A stretch of 64,000 nucleotides of DNA. It comes from Dryococelus australis. Its lineage: Eukaryota > Arthropoda > Insecta > Phasmatodea > Phasmatidae. The translations under genes were made by a program, and so were the position numbers. Below the pieces are notes generated by a model. It did not search any database, was not told where the DNA came from, and saw nothing but the letters and a program-made list of their open reading frames with translations. The stretch lies in assembly GCA_029891345.1 (NCBI GenBank), contig CM057005.1, positions 65,419,760 through 65,483,759 on the forward strand, written 5' to 3'. Of the stretch, positions 1 through 64,000 are shown piece after piece; positions within the stretch are counted from its first letter, which is position 1; every line of letters begins with the position of its first letter.

Positions 1-24
1 GGGAAGTTTGGTGCTCGTTTGTTG

Positions 25-61946
<61,922 letters not shown>

Positions 61947-62360
61947 CTGCACAGTGTTAAGGATGCAGCTCGTGCTTTTTGCCAAGTTACATCATCACAA
62001 AACCACTCTTACATGATCAGATGCTTGGGAACAGCCACTAGCTCTATACAGCCAATAAAAGCTGAGTTTATGGAAATGCAAAACCTTATGCTTACTCTTT
62101 CACACAGGTAATTTAAATTCAGCACTTTTAAAACCCTTGCTTAGAAACTATTTTTCTCTTCATTTTGTATAGGTACTTGCACTATATATAATATTAGCAT
62201 AGCCCTGGCCCATCCCATTTATATATTCATTCATCACCTTAGTAAAACTATGGATTTTTTTTTTAAGTAAATATGTTAATAATGTGCAAATTTGTACTTT
62301 TATTTGTATAAATCAAGAAACATTCACCTTAGTAGCCACATATTTACATACTGTACCGGG

Positions 62361-63029
62361 AGTCCTCTACTTTCATACATAATTAATGTGTTCCTGAAAA
62401 GGTGTGTTAAAGTTGAATGTATGAAAGTTGAATCATATATATGCATGTAATAAGAGGGGTTCCATTACAATATGACAAAAAAATTAGAAAAAATTATAAT
62501 AATTTTGGTAGAAAGCTAATATATTTAATTGATAAACATGTTATTTTTAACAAGAATTTCATTGAAAAACATCTATACATGCAATACCTCCTTACCTCAA
62601 ATGAAATGTTGATTTTAAACATCTGTATATGTATTAGATTGTAAGTACCATGTGAATAAATAAGGTAATTAAATATGCTTCCGAATTTATGTAAAATTGT
62701 TGTGCAAATGTAACATTTTATTTAGTAGGTTGTGAAAACCGTGTAAAAGTTTTTCAGAAATTTGTATATTATTTAAACAGAAGCACTCATTTGTGTTGTG
62801 CATAATATGACAGCCATATCTGAACATTCATAGCATATGATCTGCGAGGGCTGGAGAGCATGGCAGGCGATGTTAGATGGCAACTAACAGTGCTATATCA
62901 ATATGTTGGTAGGTTGCTAGATGTATGAAAGTCCAAATCGGTCATATGAAAGTTGATTTTGAGGTGATAATATGTCATGTATGACAGAGCAAGTTGTACG
63001 AATCTCGAATGCATGAAAGTCGAGGACTG
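62361..63029. mobile_element. MITE candidate with AGTCCTC-ACTTTCAT ends
   Basis: The left end AGTCCTCTACTTTCATACAT and the right end, as the reverse complement of CAGTCCTCGACTTTCATGCA, form an inverted repeat of about 18 bases. TATGAAAGT motifs recur inside near both ends (62411, 62925, 62944). TA dinucleotides lie just outside. There is no coding capacity. The ends recall Tc1/mariner/pogo-type elements. Confidence 0.65.
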
Positions 63030-63511
63030 CATATCTTACATTCTCAATACAACTCCAAGAACTATTTTTTATTAACTGACTGCTGACAAACGATCGTGCT
63101 GCGACGAACTGTTGTGATGTGATGTGCTCGTCGACTGTTGTGATACCCGAGAAAGGTCGCGCTTCCTTATATATTGGTAGAAAGTTTCCATTGAAAACAT
63201 ATTGTTTTCGAGCAGTTGGTCACGTCAGACAAAGGTGACCTCTGTTATTTTCCTTGTTTCACAAATTTCACCATGTTGTGCCTTGCGGTGGCGATGCTTT
63301 TAGTTTACTAACCTAGTGAAAAGAAAAAGAGATGTTTTCGTCGACATCTGTTGTTGAAGTCTTTATTACTGATGAAATGAGGAAAGAAAAAAAACAAATT
63401 TGGAAACACGAAAATAAATGAAATACAAATAAGTTGTCATTGCTACGACCTTTCACATATTACCATGATTTACTATCCTTGGCTGAAATATAGACAATTT
63501 AAATACTTCCC

Positions 63512-63637
<126 letters not shown>

Positions 63638-64000
63638 GCAATACTACAAAAGAGATAGGGAGAAAATAGATGTGTTGGTAATGCCTAGTAAGAAAAAGTT
63701 CTTATGCAAAATATTATTATAATGAGTGAGCAAGAATGTGGGGCACTGTCCTTTTGTGTAATCTTTTAGACTTGGTTAAGAATTGTTTGCATAAGGAGGA
63801 ATATAGTGGAAATAGATCTTTAGCAGGGCTTCAGAAAGAATGAAGTAACAGTGAATGGACTATACAGTACTTTCAATTTTTAGTGTTTATGTTAACTAAG
63901 AGATGGTATTTGGTACTGTACTGACATGGAGTTGTTTGACGTGTCCTGTATGGGAAATCTGAAAAAGTTGGTAAATCTACATGCAGACTCCAAGTTAAGT

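Noticed and set aside
63160-63330. TATATAAGG on the minus strand as the promoter of the NWD-like gene
   Set aside because: The N-terminal coding exons expected after a promoter are not found between here and 61946.

Overview
The window looks like AT-rich genomic DNA from an arthropod, most likely an insect. Gene structure is intron-exon with GT-AG boundaries. Introns are full of insect-type mobile elements: a BEL/Pao element, Ty3-like pieces, mariner, hAT and pogo-like elements, and a tRNA-derived SINE. Long (TA)n tracts are also present. A large-genome, slowly evolving insect lineage is plausible, but I cannot name the species.

One host gene spans almost the whole window on the minus strand. 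I rebuilt 16 exons, from 61946 down to 25, giving about 990 residues. They encode an NWD1/NWD2-type STAND NTPase: a NACHT P-loop (GPRGCGKST), a Walker B strand (LLIVIDSID), the long helical linker typical of the family, then a WD40 propeller. Reading phase is conserved across every junction except one (exon 8 to exon 9), which is flagged. The N-terminal exons and promoter lie beyond 64000. Exons add up to about 3 kb; the rest is intron.

Layout from left to right: 25-3629, last two exons, with a 1.39-kb hAT element between them that has 8-bp target duplications. 3630-14263, a 10.6-kb intron with SINE pieces, a minus-strand LTR-leader block, two pogo-like elements and a (TA)n tract. 14264-18193, three WD40 exons. 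18194-28688, a 10.5-kb intron where a BEL/Pao element (20757-26591) sits inside an older, unrecognised LTR-type element. 28689-43038, six small linker exons separated by introns with SINEs, a BovB-like scrap, an LTR-like unit, a short hAT MITE, a LINE tail and Ty3 pieces. 43039-50912, three exons around a mariner relic, an inverted SINE and repeat-rich DNA. 50913-58488, a 7.6-kb intron with a Ty3-type element carrying a PHD-like gag, a BEL gag piece and a second copy of the unrecognised LTR-type family. 58489-61946, the P-loop exon and the exon before it, with a SINE between them. 61947-64000, a MITE and a second (TA)n tract.

The mobile elements have no visible functional link with the gene; they explain its large introns. 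The least explained material is the family of long TATA-bearing leader blocks (4860-6150, 19880-20756, 56540-57960) and the protein-like segments beside them.
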